From Chiua virens (taxonomy: Eukaryota > Basidiomycota > Agaricomycetes > Boletales > Boletaceae): a stretch of 64,000 bases of DNA. A program made the translations under genes and the position numbers. The stretch covers positions 186,001 through 250,000 of the forward strand of contig JAHNUO010000001.1 in NCBI GenBank assembly GCA_019787685.1. Direction: 5' to 3'. Under the pieces are notes generated by a model, which saw only the letters and a list, made by a program, of their open reading frames with translations, had not been told where the DNA came from and did not search any database. The first letter of the stretch is position 1. Every line of letters starts with the position of its first letter. Positions 37,004 to 48,668 of this stretch are shown here, piece after piece.

Positions 37004-39241
37004 ATGGACGCACTCAGGCTCTCGCCGTGATTTTATCAGCATCGATTATCGCTATAGAGGTTTTATGCCGTTTTGTTTAAAACAAGATGCAAAGGAAAGG
37101 GCTCCCTCTACCCCCGGATCAGTCGACATCCCGATAATAGGGGGTATGCTGTCCATAGATCGCGAGACGCCTTGGAAAACATACACAGAGTGCAGCTCTA
37201 TCTACGGCAGGTTCCTCGTTGGTATCGTATCCGTCAGCTTCATAAGTACGTCTAGGCGACTTGTTCAATTTTAGTCTCTTGGATCAGGACTTAGTCATCA
37301 TCGGCCCGGGTCGCAATCAGTCGCTGTAGAACTGCTGGAGAAGCGCTCTAGAATCCATTCTGATCGTCCTTTTATTGGTACCCTTGGGAAGTTATCCGAT
37401 ATGAATTCGCTGATCGTGTCTTGCCAGGTATGGTGTAGACATCATTTTTGCGTTCACACTCTACGCCGAACAATGGAGATCATGTCGACAGATCGTACAT
37501 CAAACATTCCACTCAAATACTTCTGTTACCCTGCGTCCCATGCAACGCCGCAAAGGTCTAGAGCTTGCCATAAGTACGATTCAGAATCCTGACCGGTTCG
37601 AACATCATTACCTTCTGTGTCCGCGACCTGTGACTATGATCCCAAGGCCGAAGGCAATCCATTGATAGACGATTACGAGGCTTATGTAGCAGCTGCGGTA
37701 CCAGCAAGGCCGCCCACACCAGAGAAAGCCATTATCCTCAAACTATTCCCGTTTGGTAAGTCGTCTCCGAGCTCGTGGTCGATAATATTCACACTTTTCT
37801 TCCTAGAAGTTTTGAGTATTCAAGACTGGTGCCCGGGATCTGGGCTGAAACGCTCGGCAAAATATGCATACGACCTGTCCGTAAGGCTAACCGAGATAAC
37901 CTATCGGTACATTGTCAATGACTCGGAGGAGCGCATGGTGAGTACATTTATATTTTAGAGGGAGTGGAATTGACATAGTCCACTCGCAGAATGCGTCCAA
38001 ACGTCCGATCGTCTCACTGGTTTCTGACCACCTCTCGCAAATTGACAAGTACACGGACCCCGTCGAATCATGCGGAATATGTTTCTGTTCTCAAAAAGGC
38101 GGCTGTATCCTCACTGCTTGGTGCGTCGTCGAAAGATGCATTTATTTGATCGCTCACTTCCCGTCGTCCCTTGACATGATATGCACGCAACTCGTACTAC
38201 AGCATCCCCGGGGACGGTATGTCCTATCATGCAGAGTGCGACATGGACACGACTCATGGATAGTCTGTAGACCGCCTCTTCCCTGATGCTTTTCACCCTT
38301 GCCATGGTCACATACTCGCACGTCTGGAAGCGCGCTCAAGCAGAGATAGATACTGCCGTTGGAACTGATCGCATCCCCAACTTCGATGATAGATCCCTTT
38401 TGCCGTATGTGGAAGCCATCATTCGTGAGACAGTCCGATGGCGGCCAGTGGTACCTTTGGGTGAGATGCTTACGCTTGTACAAGGAATTTGGCATGCCAC
38501 CTCGGACAGTGACGTTTACATTGGCCAATATATACCCCCAAGGGTACGTTTCTGTTTCATGCATATGCGCAGGATTGGCTCCTGACAATAGCCACAGGCA
38601 CAACTGTAGGTGCGAATCTGTGGTAGGTATGTCTACAACTCGATCATTCGCTGATGAAATGGTTTACACTCTAAGGCCATGTCGAGAGACGAGAGACAGT
38701 ACCAGAATGCAGAGAAATTCATTCCTGAGAAGTTTGTCGGCGACGACAGGCCGTCGACGGCACGCTGAACGACAACACCACCGATCCGATGGACTTTGTA
38801 TTCGTGTTTGGTCAGCGAATCTGCCCTGGTACGTGCACATGCAACATTGCATGATTCGTGTACGTTACAGCCGGTGGTTCACACTTTTACCCTTGATAGG
38901 ACGGCACCTCGCGGACGCATCCCATTTCCACATTGCTTGCGATGTTCGAGTTCCATATCCCCAAATATGAACAAGGGAATGATGTCCCCTTTGAGATAAC
39001 GGTGTGCCAATGACTCAGTACGTGATCCAATCCTCGAATCATTGCAGCATTGATGTTACGGTGCGGGTATGTATCTAGTCGCCCTGAAACATTCCCGTGT
39101 CGCATATCTCCACGATCGCATGCGAACAAGGCGTATCTAGAGCGCTTGGATTCAGAACTTAGTAGATCTGGAGGAAGGAGCAGTGTTCTCGGGTTATCGG
39201 AGCTGCCTCGATCGCTGACGGATGCTTGTAATCAGCGTTGA
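37004..39241 (+). pseudogene. Cytochrome P450, copy 5, heavily decayed
   Basis: Recognisable from exon 1 (ATGGACGCACTC at 37004) to the tail exon (FPCRISPRSHANKAYLER, about 39070-39140). Damage is spread throughout. A deletion in the anchor and a TAA replace the VQG codons near 37073. The first donor is changed from GTAAGT to GCAGGT. There is an insertion near 37304, an I-helix without its acidic residue (ASPGT-like), PEKF in place of PERF, and a haem loop reading FVFGQRICPG. The final exon has also lost its stop, so the frame runs on to 39241. The TATA box is degraded as well. This is the oldest corpse in the array. Confidence 0.88.
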
Positions 39242-39510
39242 TGCGTACAACCATCTTGTCCTAGAGCGATCCGACAGTGGCTGGTCCAAGTTAGTCGTCG
39301 TGGGGGTTAAAATTGACGACGACTGTTTACCGCTCCTTGGCTTGTCAGTAAGGTTTGATTTCCGTAGGCTGACATCTGGGACGTTTCTGTGACATCTCTC
39401 AAAACCTTGTGATCGTCGAGTTTCAAACAGCAAAGATAGGAGCCTCGTCCTCGTACATACTTGGATTGGACACAAGCCTTCGAGTCATCCTGGTGGTGTC
39501 ACAGTGGCAA

Positions 39511-39577
39511 TTAGTTTGTGAACAGACGGTGAATTCCGAGTCACCGTCTCGGAATTCACTGTCTGTTCGCGAACCAA
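39511..39577. repeat. Foldback: 30-bp inverted arms around a 7-bp loop
   Basis: Arms 39511-39540 and 39548-39577 pair at 26 of 30 positions, and all four mismatches are transitions. The core AACAGAC...GAATTCCGAG is perfect apart from one base. It sits inside the duplicated P450 3' flank but has no counterpart in the flanks of copies 3 and 4, which suggests a small insertion there. Confidence 0.8.
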
Positions 39578-39754
39578 TTTCTGGTGGCTGCATTTTTTTG
39601 GTGCCGCATCGTAGAGTAGCACCACAAGATGATGTAACAACGACTTGGACGATTGAAACAATGACGCATTGAACAAATCAAGGGATGGCTTAGATCAGCA
39701 AAAGCTTCGCGCCACGCCATTGATCCCAACCGTAACTTAACAGTCACGACAACG

Positions 39755-40723
39755 ATGGCACCCTTTCTCGGAACCGTAAAGGCAAGTCTGCATTACGATC
39801 TTTACCGCCAGCCATTGATCATCACTACAATGTTTTGTCTAACTCGGACAACGATCTTGCCTTGATGATGCTACTAGTCCTTCGCTGATGTTCCCAACAC
39901 TAAAGATGGAGTCGATACCCTCGCTTTCCTCGAAGCAGCAGAAGGTGTCGTCCGCCTGTTCAGTATGTATACGTTTCCTTTCATCGATTTCCCGTGCATA
40001 GGAACGACGTTCTGATCCACATTGCATCCGTGACTCCGAAACACGCGATGGTTCGAATGATCAGAACTTCTTGAGAACCCAGCATTTGCACCTGTCGTGA
40101 ACGATATCCAGGGAAACATCGTTGTACGTGGTCATTCTATCCCTTTATCTAATTGACCCATTCCTGCCCTTTGTTCTCTCTGCAGAAAGTCCGCACTCGA
40201 TACCTTGCCCACCCAGACAAATCTACCACTCTTGAGCTCCTCATCCTAAACGAGCAGTCAGAGTCCAAGCGTCCTGCCACCGATGGCCTCATGTGGCTCC
40301 TTCGTGGTCTCTTGTTCACACACCAAGCACTCCACACCGCTCAGAAGGAGCCGGACATTGAACTGGCCAAGGCGTTCACCAAGGGGTACGATGCTAGTTT
40401 GAAGCAGTATCATAATTTCATCGTCAAGGGTATATTTTCGGTGTGTTCCGTTTCTCGATTTTTTCACGTATCTCGGGTACTGATCCACTTATTCGATTTG
40501 TGGTTCAACTGTCGACGTCGGTCATCGGGAAGGGCAGGTGGCGATGAAAGCATGTCCATACCGCAAAGACTTCTATACTAAACTCGCCACGGACCCAATC
40601 GACGGCACGTCCGCTTCGTCCGACAAGGTTAACGAAGCGCTCGATAGGTGGCTTGAAGGGCTTGACAAGACAGTCATGCAGATGCAAAGGGTGTACAAGG
40701 AGAAAGGATACGGCCAGATTTAG
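39755..40723 (+). CDS. Glycolipid transfer protein (GLTP domain, HET-C2-like)
   Basis: Small soluble protein that moves glycosphingolipids between membranes; fungal relatives include Podospora HET-C. The start MAPFLGTVK at 39755 is the family N-terminus. Exon 2 (39878) gives SFADVP...GVDTLAFLEAAEGVVRLF. Then come LLENPAFAPVVNDIQGNI, KVRTRYLAHP, the ligand-site block GLMWLLRGLLFTHQAL, AFTKGYDASLKQYHNF, and the C-terminal AMKACPYRKDFY. The stop is at 40723. That is about 200 residues, the normal GLTP size, with no defects. Intron 1 (39782-39877) begins GCAAGT, so it is a GC-AG intron and the frame requires it. The other three introns are GT-AG. The gene lies 0.5 kb before a WD40 gene array on the same strand. 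Confidence 0.92.
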
Positions 40724-41256
40724 ATTTTGGTGGGCTGTGGGATGGTTTCTAGGGAAGGAAATCTTCCTCTTCCCCCGCGAGATGAAGCGGGGACTGTGTC
40801 GCGAACGTAGTTTGGCGGGGAAATTAACGCTTTGTCTGGTTATCGACTTGGAGAATGAACCCTTTAAAAGTTTGAGGGGATATTCGCGAACGGCTGGAAA
40901 ACAGCCAGACTCGCAGAACCAACGTACTAATTACTCGTCACTTTGTTTCGCGAGTGCTACGCGTGGGAGCTCCTCTTCTATGTCATCAGAGTAACTTAAG
41001 TAAATGAGGGGCATACTTGAGAACCTATGAATATATTTGCGATCATAACGAGCGGAGAGCGAGCGCTAAGGTCACGGGGTTCAAGTTATTTCGCAGGGAA
41101 GCACGTGTATGTCTGCGAACAATCACATTCTTGATACTCAGTACTCAGTACTTGGCGCCCAGCCCGAGGATGATATCCGAATCAACTGGAAGTTCAGGGT
41201 CAAAGCATGGTGAGTTAGTAGATTGCATCAAGGAAAAAATACTGACGAGGTGAAAG

Positions 41257-42352
41257 ATGGGGATATTCCCACATCCAGTAACGTTGCCGGTGAAAAGTAA
41301 GAAAACCGTACCCGATTACTGGCATGGCCAGGCAGTCGAAGATGTGATACTAACGAGGGCCCATTGGCGACCATGCAGGCCATCCTCCAGCACAGCGGAG
41401 AAGACTGTAAAAGTGATCGAAATTGATGGCGGAGATAGCATATGGACCGTCGCATTTCTCCCTGACGGGAAGCACATTGTAGGGGAGGGTCTGAAGAAAG
41501 GATCCGCTGCTGGCAGGTGGTAAATGGGAAGGTGGTGGGGAAGCGAATGTATGCCGGGGACCGGGTCTACAACATTGCGGTATCACAGGATGGGAAGTGG
41601 CTTGTGAGCGGGACGCGTCGGGGCTCTGTGCGATTGTGGATGGTGTGGGGGGAACACTTGACGCGAGCAACCGAATTCGAAGGACATACAGAGACGGTGA
41701 ATGCTGTCGACATCTCGCCAAACGGGACACAAGTCGTCACGGGCTCGGATGACAGGACAGCGCGCATCTGGTCGTTCACGAGCACTGACCGTGATGATGA
41801 CTTCAAGGTCAATCTCGATCACTTACAACCAATTGCACACTCTACAACACAATGATTCAGTGGTTGCCACCAAATTTTCACGCGACGGTCGACTGTTAGC
41901 CACTGCCACCTGGGACCGCGAGTCCATCCGTATATACCACACTCGCAGTGGCCACCTCCTCGTTGATTTCAAGATCAAAGTCGAGGCACCTTTCAACCAT
42001 TCAATTACCTGGGGTTGCAACAATAGTTACCTCTTTGTTTCGTCAAGTACCGGTCATATTCGCCATCTCGACGTAGCCACTGGCACCACGCTCTCGAAGT
42101 GGCGTGTTCACAGCAGCCTCCCTCCCGAGTGCATTGCGCTATCAAGCGGTGGCTCGTACATTGCAGTGTCCGCTGGTCCATATGTGTCATTCTGGGACAG
42201 TGCAACGCACCGGCGGATTGGATCTATCAAGCACAGCCACGTCGTCACATCCATAGCCGTCTCACCAAATCATGACATTCTCACGAGTGCTGGCAAGACT
42301 ATCACGCTATGGAACCTCCTGAACATCCTTAGTACTTGCCATAGTGGCAACG
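41257..42352 (+). pseudogene. WD40-repeat unit 1a (no C-terminal domain), frameshifted
   Basis: Blades are clear: SIWTVAFLPDGKHIV, VYNIAVSQDGKWLVSGT, VNAVDISPNGTQVVTGSDD, VVATKFSRDGRLLATATW and VTSIAVSPNHDILTSAG. One base is missing near 41491-41505, where the paralogues read (I/L)RCWQ. A small insertion or short intron near 41790-41840 is needed to reach the next blade. The unit ends with HSGN and a GTAAGT donor at 42353. It has no equivalent of the helical C-terminal part found in unit 1b, which starts 45 bp later. It is either a truncated gene or the first half of a double-propeller protein fused to 1b. Confidence 0.7.
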
Positions 42353-42397
42353 TAAGTGCACTCGGGCCGTATACATGCATACCTTGACTTCACTCAC

Positions 42398-44641
42398 ATG
42401 TCCTACAAGATCATCCGAGCAATCATGCATGAGAGGAGTGCGAGACAAATCAAAATCGATACTAGAGGTTACATTTGGTCAGTCACGTTTCTTCCCGGTG
42501 GGAATCATATTGTGTGCGGTGGGCTCGCAGAATGCCAGCGGCTTCAATGCTGGCAGGTAGTAGAGCACAGAGTAAAGAAGGTAGGGAAGGAAATGGATGC
42601 GGGGGCTGTGGTCTACGATATTGCAGTATCGCAAGACGGAAAGTGGATCGTGAGTGGTGCGTTTTCGGGAAGTGCATTGGTATGGAGTGCGGAGGATCGG
42701 GAAATCATAGCTGATCTAAAAGGACACACAAAGGCTGTGCTTGCTGTCGATGTCTCGCCCGACGGGACAAGACTTCTCACGGGATCAGATGATGAGACGG
42801 CATCGCGTCTGGGAACTCTCCACTGGCAAAAATCTGCACACTCTCGAACATGAAAATGCAGTAGCTACGGCGAAGTTTTCACCCAACGGATATTTCTTCG
42901 CAACTGCCACGTGGCTCCACGAGTCAGTCCGGATCTACAAAACCGAAGATGGCAGCCTCCTCGTCAATTTCCAGATTCAAGTCGCTTCGTCTTACAACCA
43001 GTCTGTCGCTTGGGATCACAACAGCAAGTGTGTCTTCGCCCTGTCAAGCGACGGCCATGTTCACCACTTAGACGTATCTACCGGGACGACACTTTTGTCT
43101 TGGCGTACTCACAGCGATGGCAGCCCGCAGTGCATTGCCTTGGGGAGCAACAACACATTCATCGCCGGCCTCCGCTGGTTCGTCCGTCTCGTTTTGGGAT
43201 ATCGAAACGCATCAGAAAATTGGGTCTCCCATAAAGTACACTGGCCTCGTCTCCAGCATGGCCATCTCAACAAATCACGACATTGCATGCAGCGCAAATA
43301 GCACCATCGTGCTGCAGAGCCTCCATGACATTCTTCCTGCTCGCTACTTCGACAAGGTAAGTGCACTTATCCAGATGGGTGGCGAGTCTTTCTCATCATG
43401 GTTAAAATAGGCACTCCAAGATCTCTTTAACGAGCTTGGAAAAGTCCGGGCTCGTTATGAGACCCAACTTCGCAAGCTCAACCACCAGCGCCGCATCGCC
43501 GCACTCACTGCCGAATTGGATCGCTTGAAGCGTTCACTTTCCACGAAAAAAGATGAACTCGCGGTCGTACACAAAGATATCGACAAGCTTCGTCATATAC
43601 CACATGAGCTTACCTTGGCCCGCATGGATCTTAAATTCTCCCACTCGTATATCATCGACATCCATCAACGTTACGAAGAACAAATACCAGCCCTCAAATC
43701 CACCGCCTTGGATAGCCAACCCAGGATTAGATGACGTCCAAGACTTCGTCGCAACCTCGGATGCGGATGCAGAGCAGATGATCATTCAGACGCTGCGAAG
43801 GCTGAACAAGCATGTTTTTCTGACTGCGGTATCCGTGGCCGGGTCTATCGTCAAACATTATCGGTCTCTCGATACAGAAGAACGAGCAATGGCGGCGAAA
43901 AGAGCCTCTGGCGTGATTGGGCTTCCTTGGTTGAATGTATTGGAAAACGGTCACGCGACTGACGTGGCCTCACACCTCCGAATTGCGTTCCAGGCCTACC
44001 TCACTTCTCGCACATACCAAATCATTTCTTCGTGGACTGGAGAGCATGCGCATGACGAGTTCCTCAGAAAGATGTACGCAAATTTACAGGAATCAGGCAA
44101 GTAGAACGTCTCAATTTTCGTCTCAATTATTCTGCTAATGGTACGAACAGAGCCCCAAATATCACTCGGGCACTGGCGCTCTCTCACCTTCACTCATGTT
44201 TCGACCCACTCCGACACTTTCATTTCAGATACCATAAAAGGACTCGGTGATATCGTCGTGGCCGCTGGTTGCGCCGCGTCTACCTCCGTCGCAGAGACAG
44301 AGGTTTCATACTGGTCCTGGCAGAAGATATCAAGCATCGCTTCGACCGCTGAAATGCTCAGGAGGTCGACTATGAGTGCGCCGGCGGCCAATTTCAAACT
44401 CGTGCCCGCCCATCCCGCTCAGATATTCGATGAGGTGACGATGGAGGTGGATCGGGCGGGACTCCGTCAAGGTCGGGTGATAGTGGGCGGGAGAACGAGG
44501 GGCCAGAAAGTCGCATGCACGACGCATTTGGGGTTGGTCAAAGAGGTCGTCGCGCAAGCGGCGGAAACGGGGAAGAAGAACGCGTCGACGATAGTGAAAG
44601 CCAAGGTTGTTCTTGAATTTTCGTTGAGGAGGTTAGACTAG
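42398..44641 (+). pseudogene. WD40 protein with lineage-specific helical C-terminus, unit 1b, frameshifted
   Basis: N-terminal propeller: YIWSVTFLPGGNHIV, VYDIAVSQDGKWIVSGA, VLAVDVSPDGTRLLTGSDD, VATAKFSPNGYFFATATW. Then a coiled segment (RRIAALTAELDRLKRSLSTK) and a helical region (FVATSDADAEQMIIQTLRRL; EHAHDEFLRKMYANL), and a last exon (44148-44641) with GLGDIVVAAGC. The last intron starts GCAAGT (about 44099), and the frame needs that GC-AG choice. Relative to paralogue 2 there are extra single bases near 42803, 43166 and 43725, so the reading frame is broken three times. The C-terminal region has no match to domains I know. It may be dead, or mis-sequenced. Confidence 0.75.
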
Positions 44642-45328
44642 CATAACTGTGGCCGCGAGTAGGCTATTGTGACGCTCCAATAAGGAGCGGAAATAGGGCA
44701 ATGCGAATTTCCCGAGTCTTGGTTAATGATAACGGACGCAGAAATACTCTCTTCCGATTTTACATTTTCGCTTTTCCTCGAACCCTCATGCCTATCCGCG
44801 AGCCACTTGAGCTTTTCAGCGCCAAAGCAGGCGGATTCGGGAACGTTTCAGCTAATGGCAACAGTGCAGAAGGGAGGGTTCGTGTTCGTTTAGCCACCTG
44901 TGTCCCTCCCGTATCCACTGCTTCAGGTCTAAGAAACAGAGTAGTACAAATGGCATCAAGTCTAACTTGACTTGAATGAGTGGTCGAAGCAATCGATTCG
45001 ATCCGATACTAGTTCTTGGATCTTGGGACTTCTCGCATCAACTCCATTTCTACCACATAGCAAGTCTTGATACTCTCTTGCTGAGCAAGATATAACTCTG
45101 ACGAGGGCTTGGGCCAGCATGCTAGATTCAAAGTACCATCAACCCAACATCAACCCTTAATGAAGGCCCGTGGATACTGTTAAATCAGTAAGAGGACTGG
45201 AGCAGGAGATAATATCAACGAAATAAAACTGCTTGTACTAGGACAGGTGTAGAATAATTACGATATCCTTAGTTGGAAGCGGGGAGGAGAGACTGGTACG
45301 TTGATAGCACGCTAGAAGGGGAGCAGGG
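44642..45328. other. Intergenic, nothing recognised
   Basis: Converging genes end on both sides (WD40 unit 1b on plus, GTPase gene on minus). Only short frames without motifs were seen. Confidence 0.45.
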
Positions 45329-47214
45329 TCAAACAGCTGTAAAAGTGCACCGGGATGAACTTACTGCACGAGCTTTCCGCCCGAACAACCACAGGAAAGT
45401 ACGTCGGGTAAACGGGATTGTCGACTCCCTCATTCCATCAAATGGCTTCTGTAACTGTACGTTGATTTTTTCGTATTCCTCCTGCATGCTCCGAGCCAGA
45501 GCTGGGTCGTTCCGCGCATCCGCCAGGGCCGCAAGCTCCTTCAGCTTTCGTCGCTGCTCCACAAGTAGTTGCTGGAGCCGAGAGTTTAGAACCATGCCCG
45601 CCGCAGTCTCATCTTTTTCTGTTCTACAAGTTCTTCCTGGAGAAGAAGCATCTCTCTATCATTTTTCATTCCCAAAAGAGGCTCGATGATGGCCTGTGCG
45701 GAACCTGGACGGTTGTTGAACCTGAAAGCTTCGGCGCCTCCATCCAACAGCGGGCGCCAAAAGTCACGCTTAAGTTCGGCCTCTCTCCTTTCGGCCATAT
45801 TCCTGTTCTTGACTATATCCCACATAGTCGTGATCAGATGCACTCGAGGTAGAGGAATATCGCCGCACAGCCGACCAAACATCGAGAGGTTCTTGTAGGC
45901 AGAACCACACATGCGACTATCTGTGATTCGATGAAGATATATTATCCCAGCCAGCCTCAGTACCCCACCGCCGGATGAGTATCTTTGTTGGTGTAAGTTA
46001 ACATTCCAGAATATATTCAGAATACGACGTACTCTTGTATGAGCCAGTCGGCAATTGTCTTTAAAATATCGATATCTGGCCGGTAGGTATCGTCGAACCC
46101 GGGGGTGTCAACCAGTACAATGCGGTAACCACCATCTCGTGAGATTGTGCACGAAGCAGTGACATCCTGAGTGTCAGACCGAAGGTGACTTGCTGCACGA
46201 CGCTCCGTATTCCCGGTGACACTGTTTATGAACTAATCATTTTGAGCGCGGAAGTTCGATGTCAAAGCGACCGCAATCTCACTCACGTTGGTCTTCCCAG
46301 ATCCTGTTGGCCCCATGACACTGTAACGCAGAACTGTTGGAAAAAAAAGAAGGTAAGACCAAATAAAAACACCCACGCAATGATGAGGTCGCTGGGATGT
46401 GCTCTGAAACGGCCTCTGTGCATGATGGTCACGGGAGTGAACTCATTTCTACCGATTTTCTTCTCCAAAAGGGACTCGATGATGGTCAGTGCGGAACGGG
46501 GATGGTTGTCGAACCTGAAAGTAGTGACCCCTTCCTGCAACAGCTCCTGCCAAAAGTCGCGCTTAAACTCAGCCTCCTTCCCTTCCGCTATGTCCTTGTC
46601 GACTATGTCCCACATGGTCGTGACCAGATACACTCGAGATGGAGCAATATTGCCGCACAACCGAGCAAACATCTGGATGTTCTGGTAGGCAGATCCACCG
46701 GCAGACATACGATGATCTGTGATCCTATGGATGTAGATTATCCCGGTCAGCCTGAGAATCCCATTGCGAGGTGCGTATCTTTATTGATGCAAGTTAGCAT
46801 TCCAGAATATTTTCAGAACATGACCCACTTCTGTTTTAGGGAGTTGGCAATTTTCTTTAAAATCTCGCTATCTGGCCGGTAGGAGTCGTTGAACCCGGGT
46901 GTGTCGACCAGCACAATGCGGCGACCATCATTTCGCGGGATTGTGTACGGAGTGATATCTTGAACGCCCGACCTGAGCTGACCTGCTTCACGCCGCTTCA
47001 CGTTGCCCGTGAGGTTCTTTATGAACTAATCGCAATTGAGCAGAGTTCGACATCAAAGTTAACGCGATTTCACTCACATTGGTCTTTCCGGATCCTGTTG
47101 GCCCCACGACACTGTAACGCAGAACTGTTGGAAAACGAAGAAGGTAAGATCAAATGAAATCACCCACACAATGGTGAGGTCGCTGGGATTCGCTTTGAAA
47201 CGATCTTTGCTCAT
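45329..47214 (-). CDS. Protein with two tandem AIG1-like P-loop GTPase domains and a C-terminal coiled coil
   Basis: From the ATG at 47214 (MSKDRFKANPSDL) exons give domain 1: VVGPTGSGKTN (P-loop, G1), FIKNLTGN, LVDTPGFNDSYRPD (G3), a GIIYIHRI strand, VYLVTTMWD (G4 position, T-T-M-W-D) and IESLLEKK. The frame then runs without a stop into MHRGRFRAHPSDLI at 46423 and domain 2: VMGPTGSGKTN, FINSVTGN, LVDTPGFDDTYRPD, VHLITTMWD, then a coiled coil (SRLQQLLVEQRRKLKELAAL) and a basic aromatic tail (RRTFLWLFGRK) ending at 45329. Introns fall at the same codons in both halves. One base appears to be missing in a five-base homopolymer at 45613-45617, just before the coiled coil. Domain 1 lacks its own coiled coil. 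Two separate genes is the alternative reading. Basidiomycetes carry many such GTPases of unknown role. Confidence 0.78.
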
Positions 47215-48668
47215 GATGTGATGACTTCTGCGGAACTATCAAGGCTGAAAGCTGTCGAGTGTAGAGGACGGAATGGGGGAGCCACGCTTTCGAGCGCCGC
47301 ATAACCTCAAGACGTACTCGTGGGTTATCATACCATGAGGATATCTCACAACACGTGGACCTGATTGAATTCACATAAATATGCTTGTCTCAATGCTGTG
47401 CGGATTCCGCGTACGCACCTGCCAGATCACAGTTTCCGGGATGACAGCACGGGGCAGAAGCGATCGTTGGTATTTCACGAAGTCAGCCCCAGCTCATTTC
47501 ATCCTGCGACCCAATGCAGTTAGCGATACTCTGGGTACTTAGCACAAGAAACTGGTAAACGTTAGTCACCCATGATGCTGCCAGTGTGCCTCCATATCGA
47601 ATACACATTGCTTCCGCGTAATGTTGCGTACGCAATGCAATTTGGAGAAAAAACGTGGTGGCTGAAGTGTTGTGCATGCAAGGCATGGGCACTGCAACAA
47701 CGCCATCAGTATTCACACAGGATGCAAGGCAGGGTATGTCCTGCACAGCGAAAATTACCTCTCACCTACGTCAACCTGAAGACTTGATAAACGAATACCG
47801 CAACGCTTTGGCTTCGACGTAACGTGATAGTACAAGTTGGTACTCAGGTTGTGCATTGTGCAACGCCGGTTTAACAAACCAAGCGGAGTTTAGGTAAAAT
47901 ATCCGTGTCGGATCAATACTAGTACTGCGCCAAACACTGCACCAAACCCAACGCCTCAGCCTCGAGCATTTCCACCTTGTCATCTGCCACGATGTTGTTT
48001 CATCTCGATGATGGGCTTTCTAGCCGAGGGTAAGTTCGCATCTCCCTTTTGTGGAATGCCTCAGAGCCGCTCTAAGCTTCTACTTAAGTTGAATACTGGT
48101 CAGTATAAGCGCAACACATGGCGTAAGGAGACCGAAAGTACACATACACCGGTGGGGTGTGCATGCATCAATCTTCCAATGGAACCAGTGAAGAGAGGGA
48201 TAGTTGAATGCAGTAAGAAATCGGGCATTCGTGGGGACGGGCGATAGCGGTTAATCCCTGACAATAAGCGCAATCTAGGATTTGGAGGAAGTACAAGGAC
48301 TGGGACACAATGAAGGTCATCGTGGGCGACCTTGCGTACAGCTCTGACATTGCGTACCTAGGCTGATCGCCATGTAGTCCGATTAGTTTTGAGTAAAATA
48401 TCAAGTTCGGCCAGCACCGCGACGTCCGATATCAGAACAAGCACTGAGGCCACGGGGCGAAGGAATAGCACGTGTATTTCTGGAGGTAGAGGGTTGCTGC
48501 TAGTCGACATCCACGTGCTCGTTCTTGATGTCATACTCTTCATCTGCTATATCAATGTTTGCCAGACTTCGAGGACTACGACGAGGTGGAAAGAATGGTA
48601 CTGACTGGTTGGAGGAAGAGGTGAATGAGGATAACGGTGGGTCCAGCAAAGACAAGGGAATGTAAGAG
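47215..48668. other. Intergenic, no supported gene
   Basis: Short frames on both strands, without motifs or splice series. Confidence 0.4.

Noticed and set aside
13735..39241. Secondary-metabolite gene cluster
   Set aside because: Five P450 copies sit together, but no polyketide synthase, NRPS, terpene synthase, transporter or pathway regulator lies among them. Tandem duplication explains the grouping.
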